Source: Exiguobacterium chiriqhucha RW-2
Lineage (GTDB): Bacteria; Bacillota; Bacilli; Exiguobacteriales; Exiguobacteriaceae
NCBI RefSeq assembly: GCF_000416965.1
Contig: NZ_ATCL01000020.1
Location: forward strand, 248,001-312,000
Reading direction: 5' to 3'
DNA: 64,000 nucleotides
How positions within the stretch are numbered: position 1 is the first letter of the stretch; every line of letters begins with the position of its first letter. Below, piece by piece: positions 42,816-52,792 of this stretch. Below the pieces are notes generated by a model. It was not told where the DNA came from. It saw only the letters and a list, made by a program, of their open reading frames with translations, and searched no databases. A program made the translations under genes and the position numbers.

Positions 42816-44372
42816 GTGAGGATAGAGTCGCTAGACGCCATGTACGCCCCGTCGTCTCCGATGATGCAAGTGGAGACGGGCTATTCGAAATGGTTGGACT
42901 ATACAGGGATGGATGAGCTCGAGGTGAGGGCGGATGAACTGATGAACCGTTCCTTCACGCATTTGCCCGCGCTCGTCGACATTTTGCGAGACCAACAAAC
43001 AGTCCACGGTCCGATTTCTCCCGAGCTCGAATCAAAACTCGAAGCGTTGGCCGCCGGTGAGGCGTTCACGATGGTGACCGGGCAACAAGTCGGGGTGTTC
43101 GGCGGTCCGTTGTTCGCGGTGTATAAACTGTTGACCGTGCTGAAGAAGGCCAAACAGGCGGAAGCGAAATTGAATAAACCGGTCCTCCCGATTTTTTGGA
43201 TGGCGACGGAGGATCACGACTATGCAGAAATTAACCACGTCTTCGTGAGCCAGCCGCTGTCGCGTCAATTGCGCAAAGAAGCGTTGTCGACCGTCCCGCT
43301 CGCCGGAAAGGCGTCGGTCGGGGAATTGGAGTTCGATCGCCTTAAAATCGAACTCGTGCAAATGTTGCAACGCCTCTTGTTATCTGAGACGGAGACGCGT
43401 TACACGACGACGCTCTATCATGAGCTCGTCGATGTGATTCAAGCGAGCCACTCGTTCGCCCAATTCTTCGGTCAGATGATGCGACGGTTTGTCGGTAAAG
43501 ACTTCATCCTGTTCGACCCGCACCAACCGGAAGTCCGGGCCCTCGAGCGCGACGCGTTCAAACGCTTGATCACGGAACACGACCGCCTGCATGCGGCGTT
43601 GCACGATTCGTTCGAGGATGGGATGCCGACCGTCGAGTTGAATCGCGAAGCGGCCCATTTGTTCTATCACGATGGGACACGCGAACTGTTGACGAAGCAG
43701 GACGGGCTCTTTACGACGAAGCGGGGACACCGCTTCACGGAGGCCGAGCTAATCCAACAAGTGGAAACGCACCCGGAGCGGTTCTCGAATAACGTCGTGT
43801 CCCGCCCGCTCATGCAGGACCACTTGTTCCCGACACTCGCCTATATTGCGGGTCCCGGTGAAATCGCCTATTGGCTTCAACTTCGGCCCTTGTTCCACGT
43901 CCTCGATTGGAAGATGCCACTTTTGCTTCCGCGGCTCGGGGCCGTGCTCGTTTCGACGAACGATGAGAAGAAGCTCGCCCAAGAAGGCGTGACGCTCGTC
44001 GACTATTTGGCGGACCCGTTACCGGACCATACGTTCGACGACGAAGCGTTCGACCAAAACCTGTACGCGTATCGGACGCTCACGGAAGCGATCGGACGCG
44101 AGGCAGGCAAGCACGGGCACCGGTTTGATGCGAAGGCACGTCACGTGCTTGAACGTCTCGGCGACGAGATGCGAGCCGAAGCGAAACGCGACCAATACCG
44201 CTTGAATAGTCGACGGATTCATCTATCGACACGGCTCTTGCCGATGGACGCCCCGCAAGAACGGATTTGGTCGATGGTCCCGTTGTTGAACCGTCACGGT
44301 CTCGATTTATTCGAGCGCTTGCGACGGTATTATGAACAAGCTGATTTCGAGCGATGTTTGGTCAAATTGTAA
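42816..44372 (+). CDS. bshC: Bacillithiol biosynthesis cysteine-adding enzyme BshC
   Basis: Adds cysteine to glucosaminyl-malate in the last step of bacillithiol synthesis, the main low-molecular-weight thiol of many Firmicutes. The 518-residue protein contains VTGQQVGVFGGPLFAVYKLLT-type and FWMATEDHDYAEINHVF-type blocks plus DPHQPEVR and YIAGPGEIAYWLQL, all typical of YllA/BshC. It starts at GTG 42816 after AAGGAAG and lies in the conserved position before rsmH. A terminator follows. Confidence 0.94.
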   Translation: MRIESLDAMYAPSSPMMQVETGYSKWLDYTGMDELEVRADELMNRSFTHLPALVDILRDQQTVHGPISPELESKLEALAAGEAFTMVTGQQVGVFGGPLFAVYKLLTVLKKAKQAEAKLNKPVLPIFWMATEDHDYAEINHVFVSQPLSRQLRKEALSTVPLAGKASVGELEFDRLKIELVQMLQRLLLSETETRYTTTLYHELVDVIQASHSFAQFFGQMMRRFVGKDFILFDPHQPEVRALERDAFKRLITEHDRLHAALHDSFEDGMPTVELNREAAHLFYHDGTRELLTKQDGLFTTKRGHRFTEAELIQQVETHPERFSNNVVSRPLMQDHLFPTLAYIAGPGEIAYWLQLRPLFHVLDWKMPLLLPRLGAVLVSTNDEKKLAQEGVTLVDYLADPLPDHTFDDEAFDQNLYAYRTLTEAIGREAGKHGHRFDAKARHVLERLGDEMRAEAKRDQYRLNSRRIHLSTRLLPMDAPQERIWSMVPLLNRHGLDLFERLRRYYEQADFERCLVKL

Positions 44373-44392
44373 CCGAAATGAGTTCGATGGAG

Positions 44393-44426
44393 ATGGTTCC
44401 CAGAAATTTGTGGGAACCATTTTTTG
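44393..44426 (+). terminator. bshC terminator
   Basis: ATGGTTCCCA and TGGGAACCAT form a 10-bp stem with a short AT-rich loop, followed by TTTTTTG. The 114 bp from here to rsmH holds no mraZ gene. Confidence 0.88.
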
Positions 44427-44540
44427 TTTGTTACCTTTTTGTTTCCTCTTTTCACTAAAAAGCTATGCGGCGCTTGACATTTTTATGATAAAGTAAACGT
44501 AATAAAATAGTTGAAAAATGTAGGTTGAGAGGGTTTTTGT

Positions 44541-45473
44541 ATGTTTGAGCATGAAACGGTATTAAAAATGGAGTCCATTGAGGGATTAAATATTAAGCCA
44601 GACGGGATTTATGTCGATTGTACGTTAGGAGGAGCCGGTCACAGCGAAGAAATCGTCAAGCGTTTGACGACAGGCCATCTATACGCCTTCGACCAAGACG
44701 ACGTCGCGCTCAAGCACGCGAGTGAGCGGCTGGCTCCATATGAGGACCGGGTTACGTTCATTAAAAGCAACTTCGTCCATTTGAAAGACGAACTGTTGGC
44801 GCGGGGAATCACTCAGGTCGATGGGGTATTGTTCGACCTTGGCGTGTCGTCGCCGCAGCTCGATGAGGCCGAACGTGGCTTTAGCTACAATTACGATGCA
44901 CCGCTCGATATGCGGATGGACCGTTCACGCGAGCTGTCCGCGTATCACGTCGTCAACGAATGGCCGTTCGGAGATCTTGCCCGCATCTTCTTTACATACG
45001 GGGAAGAAAAATTCTCCAAACAGATTGCGCGCAAGATTGAGCAGGCCCGTGCCGTCAAACCGATTGAGACGACGTTCGAACTCGTCGAATTGATTAAAGA
45101 CGCGATTCCGGCGCCGGCCCGACGAAAAGGCGGTCATCCTGCGAAGCGGACGTTCCAAGCCATTCGCATCGCCGTCAACGATGAGTTGAACGTGTTCGAC
45201 CGTGCCGTCCAAGACGCAATCGACATGCTCGCCATCAACGGACGCATTTGCGTCATCACGTTCCACTCGTTAGAAGATCGAATTTGTAAGCAAGTATTTA
45301 AAGAGAAAAGCCAGCATCCGCCGTTACCACCCGGATTGCCGGTCATCCCGAAAGAGTTTGAACCCGAACTGAAATTGATCACGCGCAAGCCGATCACAGC
45401 CGGGGACGACGAGCTCGAAGGCAACCGCCGGGCCCGTTCTGCCAAACTCCGGGTCGCAGAAAAACAAAAATAG
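44541..45473 (+). CDS. rsmH: 16S rRNA (cytosine1402-N4)-methyltransferase RsmH
   Basis: A 310-residue SAM-dependent methyltransferase (MraW) that heads the division/cell-wall cluster here. It begins [19 protein letters not shown] and has [13 protein letters not shown] (SAM motif), [26 protein letters not shown], the [12 protein letters not shown] block and [27 protein letters not shown] precedes the ATG. A TTGACA at 44474 has no well-spaced -10. In most bacteria mraZ lies just upstream; it is absent here. Confidence 0.96.
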   Translation: MFEHETVLKMESIEGLNIKPDGIYVDCTLGGAGHSEEIVKRLTTGHLYAFDQDDVALKHASERLAPYEDRVTFIKSNFVHLKDELLARGITQVDGVLFDLGVSSPQLDEAERGFSYNYDAPLDMRMDRSRELSAYHVVNEWPFGDLARIFFTYGEEKFSKQIARKIEQARAVKPIETTFELVELIKDAIPAPARRKGGHPAKRTFQAIRIAVNDELNVFDRAVQDAIDMLAINGRICVITFHSLEDRICKQVFKEKSQHPPLPPGLPVIPKEFEPELKLITRKPITAGDDELEGNRRARSAKLRVAEKQK

Positions 45474-45496
45474 ACTGTACGTAGGAGGGATACCTG

Positions 45497-45859
45497 ATGC
45501 CAGAAGCTGCTCGCAAGGCTCTGCAGCCTCAAGTTACGCCGAATCGAAATCCGATTCCGCAAGAACGACCAATACCAGCTCCAAAACGACGTACGTTGAC
45601 TTTGTTCGAATCCATCCTGTACCCGACCATGATTGGTTCAGTTGTCCTGTTCGGTGGCATCACGGTATCGAAACATAATGAAGCGTACAACATCATGCGC
45701 GATACGGCTCTGATCACACAAGAGACGAACACGATCGCCAAAGAGAATGAAGAATTGAAGTATGAGATCGCCCAACTAAGCTCACCTGAGAGAATCTATG
45801 CGATTGCTGAAAAGCTCGGAATGCAATTCAATGAGAACAACGTCAAGGTGATTGACTGA
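45497..45859 (+). CDS. ftsL: Cell division protein FtsL
   Basis: A 120-residue bitopic protein of the septal FtsL-DivIC-DivIB complex. The cytoplasmic N terminus is Pro- and Arg-rich (about 1-36), the membrane helix spans about 40-56, and an extracytoplasmic coiled coil (EAYNIMRDTALITQETNTIA onward) ends in the SSPERIYAIAEKLGMQF block that FtsL proteins share. It lies between rsmH and pbpB as in other bacteria, 23 bp after rsmH, and its stop overlaps the pbpB start by 1 nt. Confidence 0.9.
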   Translation: MPEAARKALQPQVTPNRNPIPQERPIPAPKRRTLTLFESILYPTMIGSVVLFGGITVSKHNEAYNIMRDTALITQETNTIAKENEELKYEIAQLSSPERIYAIAEKLGMQFNENNVKVID

Positions 45860-48006
45860 TGAATTCTCTACAACAGAGTAAAAAAAGAGTGGCGTGGGTG
45901 GCGATTGTTTGCTTCACACCACTCTTTTTATTTTTTGTCGGTTGGTTCTTCTATTTGTCCGTCTTCCAGACGTACAAAGGAGAGAACATGCTCGCGTTCG
46001 CCGAGGAAGAGCGTTGGAAAGCGGTCAGTACGCTAAAAGCGGAGCGGGGCGAGATTTATGACCGGTTCGGACAACCGATCGCCATCAATATCCCTTCGTA
46101 CCGAATCGTGGCCGTGTTGAAACTCGGCGGCGAGCGGGTCGAGGACAAGACGCTCATGCCCGATGAGTTCGCCGAGGCTGCGAAGCAGCTCGCGACCGTC
46201 ATACCGATGGCCGAAGCCGACATTTTAAAGCGACTCGAGCAGAACAAAGATCGCGGTCAAATCGAGTTCGGTGTTCCAGGGCGCGATTTGACGGTCGATC
46301 AAAAAGAAGAGATTGAAGCGTTCGAGATTCCAGGGGTCACGTTCGTGGAAGAACCGAAGCGCTACTATCCGAACAAAGTGTTCGCTTCAAGCGTCGTCGG
46401 CTACGCCCAGAAAATCGACCAGAACGGACGGATCGAACTCGTCGGTGAGCTCGGCATCGAAAAATCACTCAACGACGTCTTAAGTGAGTCGTACGGGTTG
46501 TATCGGTTCGAGAAAGACTTGGCTGGACGCCAAATCGTCTCGAGCGACGAGCAATTGAAGATCGACCCAGAAGACGGGGCCGACGTGCAACTCACGCTCG
46601 ACCACCGGATTCAACAGCTGCTCGATACGAAAATGGAAGAGCTGTATCAAGAATACAAGCCGAAGAATGCGACGGCGATTATCATGGACCCGAAGACCGG
46701 CGAAATCATCGCCTTGTCGGACCGCCCTTCGTTCGACCCGAACACACGCGAAATCAGCTCGTATAGCAACTTCTCGGTGTCATCCCGCTTCGAGCCGGGA
46801 TCGACGATGAAAATCTTCACGTTGGCCGCCGCCATCAACGAAGGCGTTTATAATCCGAATGAACTGTATAAATCGGGATCGTACAAGTATGGCAAGACCG
46901 TATTCAATGATTACAACATTACCGGATGGGGTACGATTCCTATGGTAGAAGGCGTCTGGCACTCGTCGAACGTCGCGTTCTCGATTCTCGCGAACGAGCG
47001 TCTCGGCTTGAGCCGCTACGAGGACTATTTCAACGCCTTCAAGTTCGATCAACGCACGGGCGTCGATTTACCGGGTGAGGTCAACAGCCAATTCGATTTC
47101 GAGAGCCCGTTGAACGTCTTGATCACGGCATGGGGCCAATCGACGGCCGTCACGCCGATGCAGATATTACAAGCGACGTCGGCCATCGCGACCGATGGGA
47201 CGATGAAGCAACCCCATGTCATCAAGAAAGTCGTCAACCGTGAGACCGGTGAAACGATTCGGACGACGAATCCAAAAATCGTCGGACAACCGATCACGGC
47301 CGAGGCGGCCAAACAGACGCGGGAAGCGCTCGATGGCGTCGTCAACAGCGATGTCGGGACGGGGCAATTGTACGCCCTCGACAACTATCGCGTCGTCGGT
47401 AAGACCGGAACGGCGCAAATCGCCGAGAACGGGAAGTACTTGAGTGGACAATACATCCATTCGTTCGTCGGCATGGCGCCGGAAGACGACCCGGAACTCG
47501 TCATGTATATCGCCGTCGACCGTCCGAACGGTGACTCATCAACGACGGGACCACGCATCATGGCACCGCTGTTCAAAGATGTGATGGACGTCGCGCTCCG
47601 CTATCGGAGCGTCGAGCCAGACAAGCAAGCGAAATCGATTGACGCCTCGACGAAAACGACGGCATCGTTCGTCGACCAAGGTCGTGACGACGCTGTGAAG
47701 GAAGCCAAAGCGGCCGCGTTCACACCGGTGGCACTCGGTAACGGTGAGACGGTCACGGCGCAAAGTCCGGTCGAAGGCCAACCGTACGTCGTCGGTGAGC
47801 GGTTGCTGTTAAAGACGGCGGAGTCGTTCGCGATGCCGACGCTCAAGGGCTGGTCACTTCGTGACGTGAAGCGGTTAGCTACGCTTTATCAATTGAATTT
47901 AGAAATAGACGGCACCGGCTTCGTCACGTCCCAATCGATTGGGAAAGGCAAGCCCGTCAAGACGGGGGCGACGCTGAAAGTGAAGCTCGCGTCACCGTCG
48001 AACTAA
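45859..48006 (+). CDS. pbpB: Septal penicillin-binding protein 2B (transpeptidase)
   Basis: A 715-residue class B penicillin-binding protein. One N-terminal helix (about 11-34) is followed by the dimerisation domain and the transpeptidase domain with Ser315 in STMK, SSN at 369-371 and KTGTAQ beginning at Lys515. Two C-terminal PASTA-type repeats follow (about 600-650, degenerate, and 654-712 starting MPTLKGWSLRDVK). It is the partner of FtsW in septal wall synthesis. The start codon overlaps the ftsL stop. Bacillus has a second paralog (spoVD) after it; that is absent here, consistent with a non-sporulating organism. Confidence 0.94.
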   Translation: MNSLQQSKKRVAWVAIVCFTPLFLFFVGWFFYLSVFQTYKGENMLAFAEEERWKAVSTLKAERGEIYDRFGQPIAINIPSYRIVAVLKLGGERVEDKTLMPDEFAEAAKQLATVIPMAEADILKRLEQNKDRGQIEFGVPGRDLTVDQKEEIEAFEIPGVTFVEEPKRYYPNKVFASSVVGYAQKIDQNGRIELVGELGIEKSLNDVLSESYGLYRFEKDLAGRQIVSSDEQLKIDPEDGADVQLTLDHRIQQLLDTKMEELYQEYKPKNATAIIMDPKTGEIIALSDRPSFDPNTREISSYSNFSVSSRFEPGSTMKIFTLAAAINEGVYNPNELYKSGSYKYGKTVFNDYNITGWGTIPMVEGVWHSSNVAFSILANERLGLSRYEDYFNAFKFDQRTGVDLPGEVNSQFDFESPLNVLITAWGQSTAVTPMQILQATSAIATDGTMKQPHVIKKVVNRETGETIRTTNPKIVGQPITAEAAKQTREALDGVVNSDVGTGQLYALDNYRVVGKTGTAQIAENGKYLSGQYIHSFVGMAPEDDPELVMYIAVDRPNGDSSTTGPRIMAPLFKDVMDVALRYRSVEPDKQAKSIDASTKTTASFVDQGRDDAVKEAKAAAFTPVALGNGETVTAQSPVEGQPYVVGERLLLKTAESFAMPTLKGWSLRDVKRLATLYQLNLEIDGTGFVTSQSIGKGKPVKTGATLKVKLASPSN

Positions 48007-48009
48007 CGC

Positions 48010-48045
48010 AAAGGGATGAAGAGGGCCTCGGCTCTCTTTTCCTTT
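48010..48045 (+). terminator. Hairpin between pbpB and murF
   Basis: AAAGG-AAGAG-GCC pairs with GGC-CTCTT-CCTTT with mismatches, in the 58-bp gap. The U-tract is short (TTTG), so it may only reduce read-through. Confidence 0.5.
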
Positions 48046-48064
48046 GTCACAGGAGGAAATGGTT

Positions 48065-49372
48065 ATGGAACAGTTGACGATTCAAACACTCGCATCTTGG
48101 TTTGGGATGGAAATAAATGATTCGCGCGAGGTCCGCCACGTCGCGACCGACTCGCGAGACGACAATGCCGACGGCTTGTTCGTCCCGATTATCGGGGCGC
48201 GCGTCGATGGCCATGATTACATCGAGGCTGCCATCAAGCAAGGGGCGATCGTGACGTTTTGGGAACAAGACCGTCCGTTGCCGGAAGGGATTATCGCCAT
48301 CCCGGTCGCTTCACCGTTAACAGCACTTCAAGAAGCGGCTGCCCGCTATTTGGCGGAAATCAATCCGAAAGTCGTCGCCATCACCGGGTCGAACGGGAAG
48401 ACGTCAACGAAAGACATGATTGCCGTCGTGCTCGGCGAGACGTTCAAGACACATAAGACGGCCGGAAACTTTAACTCGGACGTCGGGTTGCCGCTCACCG
48501 TGCTCCGGATGCCACGCGACACCGAAGTCGCTGTCCTCGAGATGGGTATGAACGGGTTCGGGCAAATCGAGTTGCTTTCGAAGCTCGCTAAACCGGACAT
48601 CGCTTTCGTCACGAATATCGGCGAGTCACATGGCGAACAAGTCGGGGGGCGCGAGGGGATTGCCAAGGCGAAGCTCGAGATTAAAGCCGGGTTGAAACCG
48701 GATGGCGTCTTAATCGTCGATGCCGACGAGCCGCTCCTCCGTGAGGCAGGCGGTTACCGCGTCGGATACGATTCGACCGCGGACGGAAAGCTCGAAGTCG
48801 TAGAGGCGACGTTTGACGCCTCGATTTTCCGCTACAATAATGAGCTGTATGAGTTGAAAGTGCTTGGGGCCCATCAAATCCGTAACGCCGCCTATGCGAT
48901 TGCCTGCGGTCTCAAGTTCGGATTGGGGCATGATACGATTCAACGCGGCCTCGACCGCGTCCAGCTGACGTCGATGCGGATGGAGAAACGGATGTTCGGC
49001 GATGCCCACTTGGTCAATGACGCCTATAACGCGAGCCCGACCTCGATGGTTGCCGCCGTCGAGACGATTAAAACGCTAGAAGGGTTCTCACGCCGCGTCC
49101 TCGTCCTCGGGGACATGTATGAACTCGGGACGGACGAGATCGCCCAGCACGAACAAGTCGGTCACGCCATCACGGCCCCGGTCACCGATTGCGTGCTCAT
49201 CGGAGAGAAAGCAAAATGGATTGCGGCAGGCATCACCGACCCGCGTGTGAACGTGACAATGGTGCCGACGGTCGAGGAAGCGAAAGTCCTCCTCGGCAGT
49301 TATCAACGCCCCCAGACTGTGATATTGTTAAAAGCATCGCGAGGACTGGCGCTCGAGCGTCTAGTTCAATAA
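48065..49372 (+). CDS. murF: UDP-MurNAc-tripeptide--D-Ala-D-Ala ligase MurF
   Basis: Adds D-alanyl-D-alanine to the peptidoglycan precursor. The 435-residue Mur ligase has the P-loop ITGSNGKTSTKD (about 107-118), then TAGNFNSDVGLPLTVL and VLEMGMNGFGQI, and the MurF-type LVNDAYNASPTSM; the DNPR/YAHTPDA motifs of MurE are missing, so it is MurF rather than MurE. ATG 48065 has AGGAGG 8 nt upstream; the frame extends back to a TTG at 48044. It occupies the place murE has in Bacillus. Confidence 0.92.
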   Translation: MEQLTIQTLASWFGMEINDSREVRHVATDSRDDNADGLFVPIIGARVDGHDYIEAAIKQGAIVTFWEQDRPLPEGIIAIPVASPLTALQEAAARYLAEINPKVVAITGSNGKTSTKDMIAVVLGETFKTHKTAGNFNSDVGLPLTVLRMPRDTEVAVLEMGMNGFGQIELLSKLAKPDIAFVTNIGESHGEQVGGREGIAKAKLEIKAGLKPDGVLIVDADEPLLREAGGYRVGYDSTADGKLEVVEATFDASIFRYNNELYELKVLGAHQIRNAAYAIACGLKFGLGHDTIQRGLDRVQLTSMRMEKRMFGDAHLVNDAYNASPTSMVAAVETIKTLEGFSRRVLVLGDMYELGTDEIAQHEQVGHAITAPVTDCVLIGEKAKWIAAGITDPRVNVTMVPTVEEAKVLLGSYQRPQTVILLKASRGLALERLVQ

Positions 49373-49393
49373 ACAGAGTAGTGAGGTACGAAC

Positions 49394-50353
49394 ATGTTAA
49401 TCAGTTTAATCGTCTTAATCAGTTCATTATTGACCGTATTGGTCGTCATGCCGCGGGCCATCCCGGCACTTCGTAACTTAAAGTTTGGCCAAGAAATCCG
49501 TGACGAAGGTCCAGGTTGGCACCAAAAGAAATCAGGCACGCCGACGATGGGCGGAATCGTCATCTTGCTCGCCCTCATCATCGGATTCCTTGTCTCAGTC
49601 GTCTTCGGTGAAGCCGTCGCTGGGTTTGGCACGCTCTTGTTCGTGACCCTCGCCTTCGGAGTGATCGGCTTCCTCGACGACTACATTAAAGTCGTCAATA
49701 AACGCAACCTCGGTTTGACGTCGCTTCAGAAATTGATCGGTCAAATCGTCGTCTCAGTCTTGTTCGTTTGGTTCCTCTCACTCGGTGGGGCACTCGATAC
49801 GACAATTCAAATCCCGTTCACTTCGATTGCGTTTGATACGGGCTGGTTCTACGTCGCCATCGTCATCTTCTGGCTCGTCGGCTTCTCGAACGCGGTCAAC
49901 TTGACAGACGGCCTCGACGGTCTCGTCTCGTTCTCGGCCATCCCGACGTTCGCCTTCTTCGGCATCTATGCGCTCGGACAAGACGAAGCGGGCATCGCTT
50001 GGTTCGCCTTCAGTGCGGTCGGCGCCTTGCTCGGCTTCCTCGTCTTCAATAAATACCCGGCGAAAATCTTTATGGGTGACACGGGATCGCTCGCCCTCGG
50101 TGGTGCGGTCGCCGGCCTCGCTCTCATGCTCAAGCTCGAGCTGTTGCTCGTCTTCGTCGGAATCATCTTTGTCATCGAGACGCTTAGCGTCATCTTGCAA
50201 GTGCTCTCGTTCAAGACGACGGGCAAACGAATCTTTAAGATGAGCCCGATTCATCACCATTTCGAAATGGTCGGTTGGTCAGAATGGCGCATCGTCTTGA
50301 CGTTCGGTGGAATTAGTTTGATCACGGCAGTCTTGTCGTTACTACTCATGTAA
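49394..50353 (+). CDS. mraY: Phospho-MurNAc-pentapeptide transferase MraY
   Basis: Makes lipid I on undecaprenyl phosphate. The 319-residue membrane protein has ten helices, with the cytoplasmic catalytic blocks [18 protein letters not shown] (Asp pair), NLTDGLDGL and [12 protein letters not shown] and the [14 protein letters not shown] block. It begins 21 bp after murF and ends 15 bp before murD, as in the standard dcw order. Confidence 0.96.
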   Translation: MLISLIVLISSLLTVLVVMPRAIPALRNLKFGQEIRDEGPGWHQKKSGTPTMGGIVILLALIIGFLVSVVFGEAVAGFGTLLFVTLAFGVIGFLDDYIKVVNKRNLGLTSLQKLIGQIVVSVLFVWFLSLGGALDTTIQIPFTSIAFDTGWFYVAIVIFWLVGFSNAVNLTDGLDGLVSFSAIPTFAFFGIYALGQDEAGIAWFAFSAVGALLGFLVFNKYPAKIFMGDTGSLALGGAVAGLALMLKLELLLVFVGIIFVIETLSVILQVLSFKTTGKRIFKMSPIHHHFEMVGWSEWRIVLTFGGISLITAVLSLLLM

Positions 50354-50368
50354 TGGATGGTGGAAGAC

Positions 50369-51706
50369 ATGCAACAACAGTGGAACGATAAACGAGTCCT
50401 CGTACTCGGCGCGGCACGGAGCGGCATCGCCGCAGCCGCTTACTTAAGAAATGTCGGCGCGGACGTGACCCTCAATACCGGGAGCGAACCGTCAACGGAA
50501 GAACGGATGAAAATTGAAGCGCTCGGCATCAACGGCGTTTTCGGTGCCCATCCGCTCGAATTGCTCGACACGACGGACATGATTGTCAAAAACCCGGGAA
50601 TCCCGTATCACATCCCGCTCCTTCAAGCAGCGCTTGAGCGGAACATCCCGATTTATACAGAAGTGGAACTCGCCTACTTGGCGACCGATGCCACGTTCGT
50701 CGCCATCACCGGCTCGAACGGGAAAACGACGACGACCACGCTCGTTCATGAATTGCTCAAAGGGGGAAGTCGTCCTGTCCATGTGGCAGGGAATATCGGT
50801 TTCCCGGCAATCGAAGTCGCATCGAAAGCGAAGCAGGGCGACATCATCGTCATCGAACTATCGAGCTTCCAACTGATGGGCGTTGAGCAGTTCCATCCGC
50901 AAGCGGCGGCACTGTTGAACTTGTCACCGGCGCATTTGGATTATCATGGTGACTTCGAATCGTATGCCGACGCCAAAGGGAACTTGTTCCGGAACATGAC
51001 GGCATCAGACCGTGTCGTCGTCAAGGGCAGTGACACCGAAGTGATGAAACGCGTCCCGGCCGATCTCGATGCTTCGACGTTCGGTTACGACAGCGGGGAT
51101 GCTCATGTCACCGACGGCTGGATTACGTTGCACGGCAAGCGGGTCATCCGGGTCGAGGATCTCGCCCTCGGCGGGGCCCATAACGTGGAGAACGTGTTGG
51201 CAGCCTTGTTGCTCGTCGAACCGTTCGATATCCCGGCCGAACATATCGATCGTGTGTTGCGCACGTTCGGTGGCGTGGCCCACCGAACGGAAAGTCTTGG
51301 CCAAGTGCTCGGACGCCGGGTTTATAACGACTCGAAAGCGACGAACAACGTGGCGGCCGAAGCGGCATTGAGCGGATTCGATGCCCCAATCATTTGGGTG
51401 TGCGGGGGACTTGAACGTGGAGCCGAATTGGATTCACTCATTCCGGCGCTCGGACGCGTCAAAGCCATCGTCTCGTACGGTGAGACGGCAGGGCGTTTCC
51501 AAGCACTCGGTGAAGCCGAGCAGATTCCATCGTTCGCGGTCGATACGCTCGACGCAGCCGTCCCGCTCGCATTTGAACAGTCAGCCCCAGACGACGTGAT
51601 TTTATTGTCACCGGCCTGTGCGAGCTGGGACCAATATAAGACGTTTGAAGAGCGCGGCGAACATTTTGTCCGCCTCGTCCATGCATATGAGGAGGCCAAT
51701 CGATGA
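50369..51706 (+). CDS. murD: UDP-MurNAc-L-Ala--D-Glu ligase MurD
   Basis: Adds D-glutamate to UDP-MurNAc-L-alanine. The 445-residue ligase has an N-terminal Rossmann-like domain (VLVLGAARSGIAAA), the KNPGIPYH segment, the P-loop ITGSNGKTTTT, ELSSFQL and NLSPAHLDYHGD, and the C-terminal NDSKATNNVAAEAAL block. The ATG at 50369 is preferred over ATG 50357 because GGTGGAAG lies just before it; neither spacing is ideal. Its stop overlaps the murG start (ATGA). Confidence 0.95.
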   Translation: MQQQWNDKRVLVLGAARSGIAAAAYLRNVGADVTLNTGSEPSTEERMKIEALGINGVFGAHPLELLDTTDMIVKNPGIPYHIPLLQAALERNIPIYTEVELAYLATDATFVAITGSNGKTTTTTLVHELLKGGSRPVHVAGNIGFPAIEVASKAKQGDIIVIELSSFQLMGVEQFHPQAAALLNLSPAHLDYHGDFESYADAKGNLFRNMTASDRVVVKGSDTEVMKRVPADLDASTFGYDSGDAHVTDGWITLHGKRVIRVEDLALGGAHNVENVLAALLLVEPFDIPAEHIDRVLRTFGGVAHRTESLGQVLGRRVYNDSKATNNVAAEAALSGFDAPIIWVCGGLERGAELDSLIPALGRVKAIVSYGETAGRFQALGEAEQIPSFAVDTLDAAVPLAFEQSAPDDVILLSPACASWDQYKTFEERGEHFVRLVHAYEEANR

Positions 51707-52779
51707 AAATCATGATTTCTGGTGGAGGAACGGGTGGCCATATCTACCCGGCACTCGCTCTCCTTGATACGCTCAAACAGCGCCATCCGAACCTCGAGGT
51801 GCTCTACATCGGCACTGAGAACGGTCTCGAGGCCGATCTCGTCCCACGCGCTGGTGTGCCGTTCAAATCGATTCGAATCGCCGGGCTCAAACGGTCGTTG
51901 TCGCTAGACAACGTCAAGACGGCCTATTGGTTTGTCCAATCCGTCCTGACGTTGCGTAAAGAGATGAAGACGTTCCGTCCGGACGTCGTCATCGGCACGG
52001 GCGGATTCGTCTCAGGTCCGGTCGTCTTCACCGCACAACAACTCGGCATCCCGACGATTCTGCATGAACAGAACAGCATCCCAGGCTTGACGAACAAGTT
52101 CTTGTCGAAGAAAGCCGACCGGGTCGCCTTGTCGTTCGCCGGTTCGGAATCACAGTTCCCTGATGCGAACGTCCGCGTCATCGGTAACCCGCGCGGGAGC
52201 GAAGTGTTGAAGACAACGGTGAACGAAACGTCCGTCCGGGCCGAATATGGTATCGATGAACGTCCAATCGTCTTGATTTACGGCGGCAGCCGTGGAGCCG
52301 AGGCCATCAACCGGGCCGTCATCGAGGCCATCCCGGAACTTGCGAGCGAACAGGTGAACGTGCTCTACGTGACCGGGAACGTCCATTATGACAACGTCGT
52401 GGCGAAGGCGCCAAAAGCTGATAACGTCCATGTGTTGCCATACGTTTACGACATGCCTGAACTGCTCGCGTGTGCGAGTCTCGTCGTGTCGCGGGCCGGT
52501 GCCTCGACCATCTCGGAATTGACGGCGCTCGGTTTGCCGAGCATCTTGATTCCGAGTCCGTACGTGACGGCCGACCATCAGACGAAAAACGCCTCGGCGC
52601 TCGTCGAAAGCGGCGCGGCCGAACTGATTAAAGAAGGGGATTTGTCGGGCGAGACGCTCGTTCGCTCGATCCGACACGTATTGGCCCATCATGATGAGAT
52701 GGCCGCAGCCTCGAAACGGTTAGGATTCCCGCACGCCGCGGAGTCGCTCGCCGACCTCGTCGAAGAAGTCCGCGCTTGA
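51703..52779 (+). CDS. murG: UDP-GlcNAc--lipid I transferase MurG
   Basis: Adds GlcNAc to lipid I on the inner membrane face to give lipid II. The 358-residue GT-B protein begins MKIMISGGGTGGHIYPALAL and has VIGTGGFVSGP, HEQNSIPGLTNKFLS, the YGGSRGAEAIN and CASLVVSRAGASTISEL blocks. It overlaps murD by ATGA and is followed 13 bp on by divIB. Bacillus has murB after murG; that gene is missing here. Confidence 0.96.
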   Translation: MKIMISGGGTGGHIYPALALLDTLKQRHPNLEVLYIGTENGLEADLVPRAGVPFKSIRIAGLKRSLSLDNVKTAYWFVQSVLTLRKEMKTFRPDVVIGTGGFVSGPVVFTAQQLGIPTILHEQNSIPGLTNKFLSKKADRVALSFAGSESQFPDANVRVIGNPRGSEVLKTTVNETSVRAEYGIDERPIVLIYGGSRGAEAINRAVIEAIPELASEQVNVLYVTGNVHYDNVVAKAPKADNVHVLPYVYDMPELLACASLVVSRAGASTISELTALGLPSILIPSPYVTADHQTKNASALVESGAAELIKEGDLSGETLVRSIRHVLAHHDEMAAASKRLGFPHAAESLADLVEEVRA

Positions 52780-52792
52780 AAGGAGAGTAGCC

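Noticed and set aside
44474-44500. TTGACA upstream of rsmH as a standard promoter
   Set aside because: No -10 at 16-18 bp; the nearest TAATAA is about 20 bp away. A promoter may exist but cannot be placed.
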